A DNA stretch of 64,000 nt from Augochlora pura. Taxonomy: Eukaryota; Arthropoda; Insecta; Hymenoptera; Halictidae. How positions within the stretch are numbered: position 1 is the stretch's first letter; the number at the start of each line of letters is the position of its first letter. The notes under the pieces were generated by a model. The model saw nothing but the letters and a program-made list of their open reading frames with translations, ran no database searches and was not told the origin of the DNA. Positions 10,847 through 22,700 of the stretch are shown piece by piece. The translations under genes were made by a program, and so were the position numbers. The stretch covers positions 3,348,001 through 3,412,000 of the forward strand of contig NC_135776.1 of the NCBI RefSeq assembly GCF_028453695.1, read 5' to 3'.

Positions 10847-13019
10847 GCAACGCCGGAAACAAACCGGGGTCTCGTCCGGCGCCCACCGTGGGCACTTTCA
10901 TAGATCCCCGGAACAAGATAGAAACTTTTATGTACTGTACTGCGGGGAACGGTTAAACGTTATTTTACAAGTGAAACAAGAGCACCGGCGAACAACGGCG
11001 GAATTTTATTTTATTTTCGCAAGTGTCCTCGATCGCGCGAGCGCGCACCGCCTCTTATATCGCTCGACGAGTTTTCTCCCTCTGATCGCGTTCCGAAAAT
11101 GAGAGACGGTACTAGGCAACTTGCGCGATCCGAGCCGAGCAAAATGGTGTCTTAAACGGCTGATGGCAAATACGTGCTTTATTTTCGATCGGGCGTTCAT
11201 TTCTCGAACGCGACGCGTTTTATTTGCTCGTGAAATGTTTTATTCAAATGTTTTATACCTGCTATTCGACAAGCATCGAAAATATTTGCGCCACGGCTCG
11301 GGGTATTTTGTTTGTATTTTTATAAATTTGGGATATTTCAGTACTATATTTACATAGAATTGCGTCCGCTATATTCAATTCTATAGGTTTTCTTTCGTTT
11401 TTCTATTTGGTCGCAATTTTTAATATACCGTGAAGCCACGAAGCGGTACTTCTTAGAGGTATTCTAGAATGGAATCCTGAAGAATTCGATTCTTATTGCA
11501 TTTATTTAAACGCTATTTTCTATTTTCTCGTCACTGTCGCAAACATATTCTCATAATTTCTGTTTCACTTTAACTATTTCCATTTTTAATTTATGTTGCT
11601 ATTACGGCTCGTTCAGTTCGGTAAAATCAACGTAACTCGTAACACGTGAAATAAAGTAATACGATTTAAACGTTGCGAAGTGAGTCAGGAAAATTAACAG
11701 CGACGAAACAAGCGTAAAACCATCCCGGAAACTTTCGCCGCGGACATTTTGAGGAACGTACGAGACCTGACAACCGTGACCGGTATCTGTTTTAATAAAG
11801 TTCAACATTTTTTACGCTCGCAGTATAGCAGTAATATTTTCGGTAGAAATTAGTGGCGCGGCCCGGATTCTAAATGGCGACCGCATGTATCTCTGAAATG
11901 CGGCGCGCGCCGTGTGCTGCTTTAAAATAATAATCTCTGTGCATTGTAGCTCTCGTACGGCGAGCACAACAGCCCGCAAAAACTTTGTTTTTCTTGAATG
12001 GACGTTCCGCGAGACCCGCGAGCATAACCTGGCATGGACCAACAATAAGATATACTTCGCGAGCATGCCAGACGTTCTCGACAGATGTCCATTTTCTGTG
12101 TGGAATGGAACGAAGTTTGTATTAAGAGAAGCTGGAGATCGATTTTCCAAACTTTCTATTCTATTTTACCAATTTTCGAGTGCTCCGGTTTCCGGGATAT
12201 TTCAATTTAATATTTCATTTCGCAAATGTTCTGATTTTCAAATTTTTTCATCTCTCCATTATAGAGATATCAAAAAATAATTAAGCTTTCTAAGGGATAT
12301 TTCATTAATTATTCTCGATTATATTTTATTATATTTGTATTCTGTGATCAGTGACGCGGTTTTGCGCCATCCGTCCCTCGAACAGTAAACTAAAGCCTTA
12401 AGCCATAATTCCGCAATGGTCACAACGGAAACTAATAATATTAACCTAATATTTTATGGTTTCTTGAAACGGTCGCTTCGGACTATGCACTTGAAACAAT
12501 CGATCGGCCTCCGAAAGAGGCGAAGACATAGCAATCGAAAAACGTCGTTTCCATTCCACAAATCGAGTGTATAAATAATTATTTAATAAATTACGGATCT
12601 CTACGCGGAACAATTTGTTTATACACCGATCGCAAGACGTTCGACCCCAAAATATTATAGACAACTGTCGAGCAATATTTAAAATAAAACTCGTATCAGC
12701 TCGTAAAGGGTTACGAAAAATGATAGCAAATTTAGGAATTGTTTCACGCAAAAATGACAACGGATAGTAAACTTACTGTACCGCGAACGAAGCTACCGAA
12801 CGCCACTTCATAAAAATTGAAATATGTGGAGCTACAGTGGCTCTTGGCAGCGAAAATATGGCGCATTCTGTAGGTAATGAATCACTCCGTACAATGCTAT
12901 AAGAAAAACACACCGACGGCTACCAATAACACCTCGTACGGTACTTGCACTACACCGCAATAATTCGTCGATTTCTCTTAAAAAAATCAACCATTAAAAA
13001 ACTTATTACTACGTCTGTA

Positions 13020-13360
13020 TAATAAATCATATTAATATCTTAGTATGTCTAATAAAATATATTAACGTATCAAAGCATAGAAAATAATTTCTAAATATAC
13101 TATAGTAAAACCACCCCTATCGAGTTAAAATAAAACCAAAAACTGCGAAGTCGATTATCCTTGTCCACGTAATAAAACATATTAATATCTTAGTATGTCT
13201 AATAAAATATATTAACGTATCAAAGCATACAAAATAATTTCCAAATATAATAATATAAATCTATAAATTCTGTGAGATGTTAAGATTACTACTCCATGAA
13301 AAAGCCACCCCTAACGAGTTAAAATAAAACGAAAAACTGCAAAGTCTATTATCGTCCACA
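13020..13360. repeat. Two-copy tandem duplication (about 150-190 bp units)
   Basis: The segment starting aataaatcatattaatatct near 13021 recurs near 13171, including attaacgtatcaaagcata. The second half, with cgagttaaaataaaac and aaaactgc, occurs near 13118 and again near 13314. The second copy carries roughly 40 extra bases. Confidence 0.85.
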
Positions 13361-15113
13361 AAATTCTGCGAGCCAATAGAAATCGTATACCACGAAACAT
13401 CGCGATTTCCGATCCGAGGGTACGTTCGAGCGTAAAGAGGAAACGGCGAAACGCGTCCGCGCTGGAGTCCACAGTTTCTCCGTTCCGCGGCTGGGAATCA
13501 CGAGGTGCTGTATCGTCTGCCGCGCGCGTAACAGAATAATAAAAGCGTCTGTTCAATTCGCGAAATCCAAAGTGCAGTTTCATTTCTCCCGGTTAGCATC
13601 GGTCGGAATTACGCTCGCGCACGCACACACCCGCTTCGCAACCGCGTGGAACGCGCGCTTCGACGCTCGTGTTACACCGGTTACAACGGCGTGTAGTTGC
13701 AAAGTATTTACCCGTTCGTGCGGCCACATTCGCGGGGACGGTACACGCGTTCGGGCGCGCGGGTCACGACCGTCTGTTCTGCGTTCCGTGTATCCGACCG
13801 ACAATCTGTGTATTTTCTCGACAGAAACGCTACGTACTTCCCGTAGCGAGAAACCGCCGGCATTATATTTATGGCTGATACCGGGGAACGACGTTGCCCG
13901 TGTCTCTGCCCATTCCGCGGTATCGCGCCCTCCGCGTATCCCCGCGACTCCTTGATCGAGTTTTATTTCGCCGCGACGCGGAGTCGAACCCCGATTTATA
14001 TCGCGGATCCAGACGCGAAATTCTCCTGCCCCGCGAATCTCCATACTGTATTAGAAAGGACGAGGCGTTTCTTTGCTATATATACTTCGCGGATTTCTCT
14101 ATGCATCGCGGGGCGAGTAATTTAATCCTGCGAGACCCTCTTTATATTTTCAGTGAGATTTCCATTTTCTATTAGTTTCAACGCCTTTTTTAAAATATTT
14201 TGTACTATTTCTAATGTTATCTACTGTTTCTAATATTCTATATTATTATCAATATTTTATCTTCAATCACGTCGTTTTATTTAATTTCATTACATTTATC
14301 GATTAACTCAATCGTCGATTTTCAGAGGTTAATGATTTTAATCGATTACGTTTACGTCGGTCTTTTAATCAAATTATAAATTTTAACTGGGAAGAGAAGA
14401 TACGATTAGGATTCTCAATAATTTTAAGAACGAATCTCCTCTACCCCAATTGTCCATTTTTCTCCGCAAACCGAGGGACAATTAGCGAGAGTTTTACTCT
14501 CCCACGTCGCGTAACAGCGTCTCGCATTAGCGCTCCCGATTTTCCCAATTTGTTTGTCTATTAATCCACCGTGTGCGCAAGGCAATGTTTTTAAGCTCTG
14601 CCCGTGGGTCGTGTATGCGCACGGCGCGCGAACACACAAAACGTCGGTTTCGCGTCACGGTATTTACGTTCCCGTTGCATGAATGGACGTTGAACGGGTG
14701 TACGGGATACATAAAACAAGCCGCGCGCACGTCATAAAAACGTAGCGGAGCGCAAACAAAAACCGTGGCGAGCGATAAGTTTCCCTCTCTCTCGCTTTTT
14801 TATTTTTTTTCTTTTTTTTTCGCCCGTTGTGTTTCGATTCCCAGGGAAAACGGGGTTAAACGTGGATTACACGGAGCCGGCACTCCCACCGACCGCCGCT
14901 CCGCTCGGCGAAATAACTCGCGGCTATTAATTACGCGGGGGCTCGATGCGAACCAATAGGGAAGTCGTCGGCGAGGAACGAAACGATTGTCGCCGGGATC
15001 CGGCGAATGACAAATAACTTATTAAGTCGACGCGAGACGCTGTTATCTTGCGACCTGAAGAATTACCTGCTACTTTCCCCTGCGTACGGATTTTTAACAG
15101 AAAATTTAATTGC

Positions 15114-15405
15114 AATGCATTTTCACCGGGAAATTTGATTATAATTCATTTTCAGTATGAAATTTGATTTTAATGAATTTTTACTATGAAATTTAATTCT
15201 AATGAATTTTTACTATGGAATTTAATTCTAATGAATTTTTACTACGAAATTTGATTCTAATGAATTTTCACTATGAAATTTAATTCTAATGAATTTTTAC
15301 TACGAAATTTGATTCTAATGAATTTTTACTATGAAATTTAATTCTAATGAATTTTTACTATGGAATTTAATTCTAATGAATTTTTACTACGGAATTCAAT
15401 CCATC
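15114..15405. repeat. 29-bp minisatellite
   Basis: About ten units of 29 bp containing tttttactatgaaattt and aattctaatgaa, with scattered substitutions. Confidence 0.93.
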
Positions 15406-16071
15406 TGAATTTTTATTTTATTGTTAGAGAACGTTAGAAAATCTCGAAATTTACAGATAAATACTTGTAAAATATCACACGTTCAAAGAAACTTAATTAA
15501 ACGAATAAAAATCACTATGAAACCCGAAAGATGGGAATTTTTCAAAAGTTCCGTCTAGAATACCTGCTCAAGCGGGGTCCGCGTTTTAATGGCTTCAAAA
15601 AGAATCCGATTTCGTGACGTAGTTTATTTTAAGTACGTGCGCGGAAAAAAAAATTGCAATTTCGAAATATTATACGCGAATTCGGAGAGCTAGCTATTCC
15701 GCAGGCTTTAGCGCGAAGTGCCTCTCGTGTACCTACTTTATAACGGCACCTGAAGCTTCAACCCTTTAAAGCACAATATTTCTGAAAACGTTCTCGCACG
15801 GTTGCGCGATCTCTGGAGGGCTGACCCAAAATTATATAAATAGGGCGAATTACGGAATTTTTAAAGCCGCGAACTCTGGCGATCTATTTTTCTATCTTCG
15901 AGCGATATACAGGGGTTGTGAATAATTCTTCGGTAAATATAGTACTGAATTAAAATTTTAAATCGATTGGAAAATTTTCGGCAAAACACCATGAATAGAA
16001 TTTAAATCCCCGATTTATTTGTATATTTAACTACCGAATATTTTCGCGAAATAATCAACGAGTTAACTCAC

Positions 16072-16107
16072 CGTTGCACCCTTTGGTCCGTCCATCCCGA
16101 TGGGTCC
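16072..16107 (-). CDS. Collagen exon 3: four Gly-X-Y triplets
   Basis: A 36-nt phase-0 exon with a strong acceptor (tgtcttttttcag) and a consensus gtgagt donor. It encodes GPI GMD GPK GAT. It has the same length as the preceding exon, typical of short modular exons in non-fibrillar collagen genes. It is followed by the second-longest intron in the collagen part (about 5.3 kb), before the exon that opens the non-collagenous segment. Confidence 0.92.
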
Positions 16108-16962
16108 CTGAAAAAAGACACTAGTCAGTTCGCGTGCTTCGCTGTCGTCTGCCAAGGCGAGAGAAAGTGAAAAATCGAAAAGGCTGCGAATCGCCTTTGA
16201 AAAAAAAAAAAACAAAAAATGATTCCACGTGAACGTAATGTGTACGCACTCGTGTCGAATATGTGTCTATGCAACAGGTAAAAGTGTAATCGGGTATCAC
16301 GGTAAATATCGAGCTGCTTCCAAATATAATTCCCTCAATGAACGTACATTATTTACGCAAAAAAAAACCAAAACAGTTAAAACGTGAGATAAGTCAGTAT
16401 TTTTTAAATAAAAGAGGGATTATTCTCAAAATTGATGTATTATATTTATTATATTTAATATTTTACAGACTTTTTAATCCTTAACTGGTAAACGTGGCAC
16501 TTCGACACTGCACTTTTATCATATTTCTAATATTATTAAAATATTCTAATATTGGATCAACATATATATATTTGCAATTTTTTATATAAAATCGTTACTA
16601 AGCCAAGGATTATATACCATTCGGCTTCGTAAAAATTATTACATCCGACATTTTTCCTAGAATCATTATACTGGCTAGTTTCGCAAGAATCATTCAGCCT
16701 GACATTTTCGTAAAAATCGTTCTGAGAATCGTTCTCGTGAAAAAATCGTTCGATCCGTCAGAATCGCGACTAAAATCAGATCCGATTCGGTCTCGTAAAA
16801 ATCGTAGCGGGCGCTGTTCTAAAAATCACTGCACCAGTCAAGGATTAACAAACAGTCTGGACCGTATTTGGAGGCGGAAGCTCGAGGCCCACGGTTCGAC
16901 GATCGGCGTGTATACAAATGCACGCGGGTGTCTGTAATAGAGATACAGGTATAACAGGTGTG

Positions 16963-16969
16963 TGAGAGA

Positions 16970-17000
<31 letters not shown>
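16963..17000. repeat. (GA)n microsatellite
   Basis: GA repeat interrupted once by gtga. It reads CU in the collagen pre-mRNA. Confidence 0.95.
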
Positions 17001-17303
17001 CATTGCCCGAGTATCCCGGAAAAAAGCACAGTTCGTAGTTGCTGAAAACAGTCATGAAAAAACGAAAACAACAACAACTAAAAAAAAAAAAAAATAAACG
17101 AGAGGACCGCAAAAAGTGTGAAAGGAGAGAAGAAAGAGACAGAAAGAAAACGAGAGATAGAGAACAGCTGTAAAACAATGAAAATAGAGCTACGGTTGTA
17201 CGCGGCAAACGAACGATTTAGTAGGTGTTATGTACGAATGAGACAGACATCGAGTGGATGGTTCATCGAAACAGAAAGGTGTGGAGAAAAGTGAGAGAAC
17301 GAT

Positions 17304-17339
17304 GTATATATATTGTACATATATATATATATATATATA
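17304..17339. repeat. (TA)n microsatellite
   Basis: Alternating TA with one ttgtaca interruption, just downstream of collagen exon 2 in transcription order. Confidence 0.9.
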
Positions 17340-17406
17340 GAAGAGAACAGTGTAGCCAACAGTACAGACAGATAAAGGACTGGAATGAAAATAAAAAATA
17401 ATATAC

Positions 17407-17442
17407 CGGAAAACCGCTCTTGCCCGCCAACCCGGCCACGCC
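17407..17442 (-). CDS. Collagen exon 2: four Gly-X-Y triplets
   Basis: A 36-nt exon in phase 0 on both sides, between acceptor cttcttgcag and donor gtatat. It encodes GVA GLA GKS GFP. The donor is weaker than those of its neighbours but keeps the GT and a purine-poor extension common in insect introns. The triplets are perfect and the frame continues from the exon at 19015-19076. No other reading frame explains a glycine at every third codon ending exactly at splice sites. Confidence 0.88.
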
Positions 17443-17943
17443 CTGCAAGAAGGGGTATACAAAATTAAAAAATCAGTTACACCGAAACGGGTTAGGTACT
17501 CTGAGGATCATGCGAAAGCGATGCTGCAACTAGAAGCGACAATATCCGGTTGTCCGTCCGCGGGTACGTGCCGCCGCGTTCATTAATCGCAGCAATTAGA
17601 CAGACTCGTGGCAATCGTTGATCAATCGTCCGTTGTACAGTCGCCGCGAGAAGCGACCAATCTTCCAACGAGATAATCTTTTTCAAATTCCACCAAATAT
17701 CTGTTCTCGACGCGCTGGAGTAATAATTAACTTGCTAACAAAGTGTCTTAAAATAATGGAAATTTGCTAAAATACTTCCTAGACTGACTGAAGCGCAGAA
17801 ATTAAAATTAGGTAATATATACTGCAATTGTAACTAAATAATCTCAAATAAAAATTCTCCATATTAATTACAAGGCATAAACGCTGTATAGACAATTATT
17901 TCTCTTCTCTTAATTATTTCAATGACTCGAATTTAATGCGACA

Positions 17944-18030
17944 GTATTTTTTAACCCTTGCAATATTATTTTTTAACCTTCGCAATATTATTTTTTAACT
18001 CTTGCATTATTATTTTTTAACCCTCGATAT
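17944..18030. repeat. 26-bp repeat, about four copies
   Basis: Four units of the form ttttttaacccttgcaatat, slightly diverged (accctt, accttc, actctt, accctc). Confidence 0.9.
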
Positions 18031-18445
18031 TTGATTGAATTTTGGAAAAGTTGTCTCGCTCGACGTACTTTCTGGGACGATTGTATAATGCAAGCTGGTA
18101 AGTACGACGTTCCGCCGCAGGTCGAATCCCCCGCGTTTGTTCGAGTGTTCCTCCGACGATCGGATGGCGGCCGCGACGAAACCATGAATTGCTCGGGCCT
18201 AGTTGAAGTGGACATTTGCCAAGAACAACAGCCGCGAATTTACACAACGACGCGCGGCGCTCCGATGACACTGTTTACGGTTTTGTTGCATCGCGAGCAT
18301 GTACTCCCGAGGCATTGGCAAATCGGAGATGTTCTTCGACCGCTTGCATTTCAACAATACAGCTTCGTAATTATGGCGTTCTTTATAATAACAATCGAAT
18401 TCATCATCGAAAGATGCCGGTCATTTTGTAGCCATTTTTACTGTA

Positions 18446-18665
18446 ACGTTTTGTTATAATATTATAACGTTATATTTAATTGTATTGTAACGTTGTATTT
18501 AATTATATTGTAACGTTATATTTAATTATATTGTAACGTTATATTTAATTATATTGTAACGTTATATTTAATTATATTATAACTCTATCTTGTTATACCA
18601 TAAAATCATACTTATTGTACTATAACGTTATATTAGTATATCACAACGTTACCCCATTACATTGT
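18446..18665. repeat. Minisatellite, 22- to 23-bp unit
   Basis: Repeated attatattgtaacgttatat units, regular at 18460-18580 and decaying toward 18665. Confidence 0.9.
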
Positions 18666-19014
18666 AACATATCAAATTCTAAAAGCCAGAATATTTGCAT
18701 TTATTTCCTGAGAATTTAAATCCTTTTTTTCACCAATTTTTGTTTGTCACAGAGGTTTTTCTGGTCACTAGCAAAATTTGTTGACCATATCGTACGCATC
18801 TCATGGCGAACGAGCATCCGACCATAAACGGGCACGCGTGCACGCGCGACGTGTCAGCCCGCGAATTATCGCGAAGACTCGTTAAATGCGGCATGCATGA
18901 AAACTGCACTCTAAAATACGAGAACGTTACAAATACGTGTACAAGCGTATCGGGTGCGCAAAAGGGAGGAAGGATTGCTGTGCTTTGTTCGCTGAAAAAA
19001 GCGCATCTACTCAC

Positions 19015-19076
19015 CTGGGGGCCCATGTCTCCTTTCTTTCCCTTCTTTCCCCTCTTGCCTCGCTCCCCGGGCGGAC
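19015..19076 (-). CDS. Collagen exon 1 in window: first Gly-X-Y exon, highly basic
   Basis: A 62-nt exon after acceptor gtcgcag, followed by a strong gtgagt donor. It starts with GT, so the first glycine codon must be completed by a G from an upstream exon (phase 1). It encodes seven triplets: GPP GER GKR GKK GKK GDM GPQ. The phase change, when all later junctions are phase 0, suggests this is where a non-collagenous N-terminal part meets the triple helix. RGKR fits the furin-type consensus R-X-K/R-R, and the lysine-rich run could bind heparan sulfate; both are inferences. The upstream partner exon was not identified with confidence. Reading as collagen is secure. Confidence 0.93.
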
Positions 19077-20000
19077 CTGCGACCGAAACAAAAACGATCA
19101 TTATTATCCTAATGCTCTCGTGATACCTGCGCGCAACTACCTCCTTCTTTCTCTCAACGTTCGAGAACCTTCGCAATTATCCCGGCAGGTAGTTTGGCAA
19201 ATTTAAGCATCGCTACCGTTTAAACTGTATTTTTAATAATATTCGGCTCGAAAATATCTCGACATCGCTTTAACATAAGACATAAGACGTTTTTAAGACG
19301 TTTTCAAGACGTCCATTTCAAGACGCAAGATTTTCAGATGTAAAAATAAACGTCCAGTGCTTATTGTGCACGATCACGTGATTGCAGGTTTTACCGGCAC
19401 GCGAGCATAACGCGCGAGGGATTCCGTGGCAAACGAGCGAAATGAAATTAAGTTAAATTGACACGCGACGCGACGAAGCGCGGAAGAACGTGGTCCGGCA
19501 ACGCGACACCATCGAAACAGAAATTGAACCGATTTTACCCGTCGACGGGCTCGGTCGTTCAACGTCAAAGATATTTCGTGAAAATCGACGTAAGCGGGCG
19601 CGGGGGTTGGGGGGGGGGGGTTATGGAACAGGAAATCGATTAGCCACCGGGCGACACACACGAATTTCGCGGGAGTGCCCGCTTTGATCGCCGCGTTTGC
19701 GTATATATTAACAAGGTTTGTAATAAAAGCATTGAACCTCGCCGTGACGCCGGCGACATCGACGCTGGAAAAAAAATGCTTTCCGAACGCTTTTAACGGT
19801 TTCGAGCGATCCCGCCGTTTTTGCCGCGGTTCGCCAGCCGGGATTAACCGGCCGGTTCATCTTCCCGCGGATGCGGCCCGACGCCGACCGAACACGTTGT
19901 TTGAACAAACGTGATTTTTATATGGTTATCGGGCTCGTTAAGCTAAACGGTCGCCGTTTATTCCGCCGCCGCTGCACACGTCGTTATTATTTGTTATTGC

Positions 20001-20100
20001 NNNNNNNNNNNNNNNNNNNNNNNNNNNNNNNNNNNNNNNNNNNNNNNNNNNNNNNNNNNNNNNNNNNNNNNNNNNNNNNNNNNNNNNNNNNNNNNNNNNN
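20001..20100. other. Assembly gap (100 N)
   Basis: Exactly 100 Ns, a conventional placeholder for an unknown length, about 0.9 kb upstream of the first collagen exon in transcription order. A missing exon here cannot be ruled out. Confidence 0.98.
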
Positions 20101-20659
20101 GAAACGTTCTCAGACAGAAAACGCAAAAGTTTCTCGTCCCGAAAAAGCAGCTAAAACAGTTCATTGTTTTTAATGTTATTTCGCTGTGCACCGACGGGGA
20201 AGCAGGTACACACCGAAAGTTTTTCAGTTCGCCGCGGCAGGATTAAACATTTTTCCTCGGGAAGTTCACTCGTATTTGCTTGTAAAATGTGTCACGCAAT
20301 ACCGCCCCCTTCCCTTCGCTTTACCGCGGCTGCCCCCCTTCCACGATGTTTATGAAACTCCGCGGATTTCTAAAGTAATAAAAAGAAAGTGGATGCGTCG
20401 CGAGAATCTTTTATCGCCGGAAATTGAAGTTCAGAAGCAGCGACTGCCTCCGATAATTAATATCCTACGGGGCGACCTCGGAAATAATTAATAAGATAGA
20501 AACGACGAAAGTGTAGCTCGTCCCACGGAACGGTGTAATTTTCACGTACAATCGGAACAATTTTCTGGAAAATTAGCGAACGTAAAACTAAGTGCGCTGG
20601 GCTATTCTAAAAATTTGCATGTTAACTGGACTGCGGAAGTTTATGCATTTTGTATGAGG

Positions 20660-20965
20660 CTTTCTATATCTCATATTTCATTGTATTTAACATATGATAT
20701 ACTATACTATACCATAATATATAATACTATAGTATAATATGATACAGTATAGTATTATACGAATAGAAATTATAAAATATTATAGTATAGTATAATATAA
20801 TATAATACAGTATAGTATAGTATAATATAATATAATACAGTATAGTATAATAAAATATAATACAGTATAGTATAGTATACTATAATACAATTTATAACAT
20901 AATATAGCACAGAATAATATAATAAATTATTACATAATATCCTATATTATAGTATAGTATAATAT
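20660..20965. repeat. A/T low-complexity block (tatagtataata)
   Basis: Built from tatagtataatataatacag-like units in irregular order. No coding content. Confidence 0.93.
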
Positions 20966-22235
20966 ATCCATCCTGTACCTAGTTCCTACAACGTTCGAAC
21001 TTGTTTATAATATTTATCGTTGAAAATCTTGCGGGTCCATTATCGAATCGTAAATCCAGTATCGAAACGGACCGCGTCGAGTATCGAATTCACCGAATCA
21101 TCGACATCGATTTTATTAGCACGGAACGATACCGGACTCAACAAGTTATATGGTGGTACAGGTATATATGTATAGTGGTCGGGACTATCCAGTTTCGTCT
21201 ACAGTCTATACTAATAGCTAGCGGAAACATTATCGTTGGAAGATATTCTACAAGCGAAACATGTTCTCCTCTACCCTTCTTTCTTTTTTTTTTTTACTTT
21301 TCCAGCGAATAAGTGTACAACCGTAGCGGAGAGCGCGTGTATGTTATACGCTACAGGCTAGCAGGACAATTAAGTGGATCAAGTTCCTGCTTGTTCTCGT
21401 TAACTTTTTCTCCGTCTACGGAACCACGTTAACGATACCACCGTCGAGAGACTCTCCCATGAAATCTATGTCGGAATTCGCTCGACTAGAAAACCGTTTT
21501 CCGTGATACTCTTTATGTTCACCAGAAGTATTGAGACATTAAAATACACGGTCATTTATGTAGATCCTTTTTTTAATAGAGTCGTCTATATTTATTTTAT
21601 TTTATTTCATATTTTTCTGTATACATTTAAAATCAAATTATTGAAGATGTTTATAAATTATTGATTCTACTATGATTTAATATATTATAGTGTAAATCTT
21701 GACCACTGCGAGTCTAATTTATTTATTTAATCGTAAACGTGACTGTCAACTAAAAATGTTTAGAATTTGGATAAAAAGCTTTATTTATTCGTCACAGTAA
21801 TAATTACTATGTTTTTAAAATCTGCCTGGATTTTCAACTGGGGAAATATAATTTCTCCGTTTCTAGGCGCCGTTTAGTTATTGCGAAAAGTCCTGAAAAT
21901 TTACTTATGCATACAGCATTTTCCGCGTACATGTGTTCGGCAAGTTGGCTAAACTGTTCGAAAAAGAATCGCGGCGGTGTATGCGAATATAAATCGAGCG
22001 AGCCGTCCAGAAAAACAGTGACCACAAAGAAGGCAACCGCACATGGAATGCATTCGTAAACTGCGCGCGGCGCACCGCGATGATTCTGTTTGTTTTACAC
22101 TGTCCTCAAAAAACTACTGTTCAAGGATCTTCCAACCTTCCAGGAGCGTCGAAATCTTATCTGTTATTTTTCTTTTTCAAGCAGATATTTTTCCATTTCA
22201 AAAATCAAAGAGCACGTTATTAATTAGTGAGAGGG

Positions 22236-22700
22236 TAGAATATTTTATTTCTGCAGTTATTATTTTATTATTACTGGAGATGTTACTGCTATTATTACTG
22301 TATTATTAGAGTGGTTATTACTGTATTATTAGTGTAGTTATTACTGGATAACTACTATAGTTAGTAATATATCAGTTATAGTACAGTGACAGCTGTAGTA
22401 GCAAATCAGTAATAATATTTTATTACTGTATTATTAACACAGTTATAATTATAATATTACTGCTATAGCTTTATTACTACCATAGTGCAGTAGTGATAGT
22501 ACAGCAATAACTATAGTAGTACTACAGTACCAATAATCATTGCTATATCTTTAGTACAGTAATTGCTGTATTTTTACTACTGAAGAATTATTATTTTATT
22601 GTTACTGTATTATTACTGTATTATCACTGTAATATTACTGTATTATCACAGTATTCTTACCGTATTATTACCACAATTATAATCTTACAATTACACCGAA
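22236..22700. repeat. Degenerate minisatellite of attactgtattatta type
   Basis: Repeated ttactgtattattag and related words. A very similar sequence family recurs at 26098-26420 and 46215-46560. Confidence 0.9.

Larger units (their letters stand above)
10762..16071 (-). other. Intron between exons 3 and 4 (5.3 kb)
   Basis: Contains a CG dinucleotide run (10827-10846), a two-copy duplication (13020-13360), a GC/CpG-rich block at about 13400-14120, another at 14560-14960, and a 29-bp minisatellite (15114-15405). A strong gtaagt at 12771-12776 (minus strand) has no matching exon. No further collagen triplets were found. Confidence 0.8.
16108..17406 (-). other. Intron between exons 2 and 3
   Basis: About 1.3 kb. 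It holds an A12 run (about 16201), degenerate tcgtaaaaatcgtt units at 16625-16830, a GA microsatellite (16963-17000), a purine-rich stretch (17080-17170) and a TA tract (17304-17339). Ends resembling a short inverted repeat (taatcctt at 16474 and aaggatta at about 16602) may mark a small element of about 137 bp, at low confidence. Confidence 0.8.
17443..19014 (-). other. Intron between exons 1 and 2
   Basis: About 1.6 kb. It contains a 26-bp repeat (17944-18030), a 22- to 23-bp minisatellite (18446-18665) and a GC-rich segment between them. No exon was recognised. Confidence 0.8.
836..19076 (-). other. Non-fibrillar collagen gene, internal part (ten exons, 5' and 3' ends outside the window)
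   Basis: Seen: ten short minus-strand exons between AG acceptors and GT donors, most encoding Gly-X-Y triplets. The first starts in phase 1; the other junctions are phase 0, so the frame is continuous. Order of content: basic collagen stretch, collagen, a non-collagenous interruption of about 63 residues, then collagen again. Known: Gly-X-Y chains form secreted or membrane-anchored trimers, and mixed 36, 45, 54 and 63 nt exons are usual in non-fibrillar collagens. Inference: a membrane-type collagen (XIII/XXIII/XXV-like) or a collagen-olfactomedin protein (gliomedin/UNC-122-like). A multiplexin is less likely but not excluded. The N-terminal membrane or signal segment and the C-terminal domain are not visible, so the family remains open. 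Confidence 0.85.

Noticed and set aside
12771..12810. Strong gtaagt donor on the minus strand
   Set aside because: No acceptor gives an in-phase exon here and there are no Gly-X-Y triplets. A six-base donor match is expected by chance many times in 64 kb.
13979..14050. Possible tRNA T-arm on the minus strand (ggttcgactcc)
   Set aside because: The T stem has a mismatch, and no acceptor stem, D arm or anticodon arm can be laid out around it.
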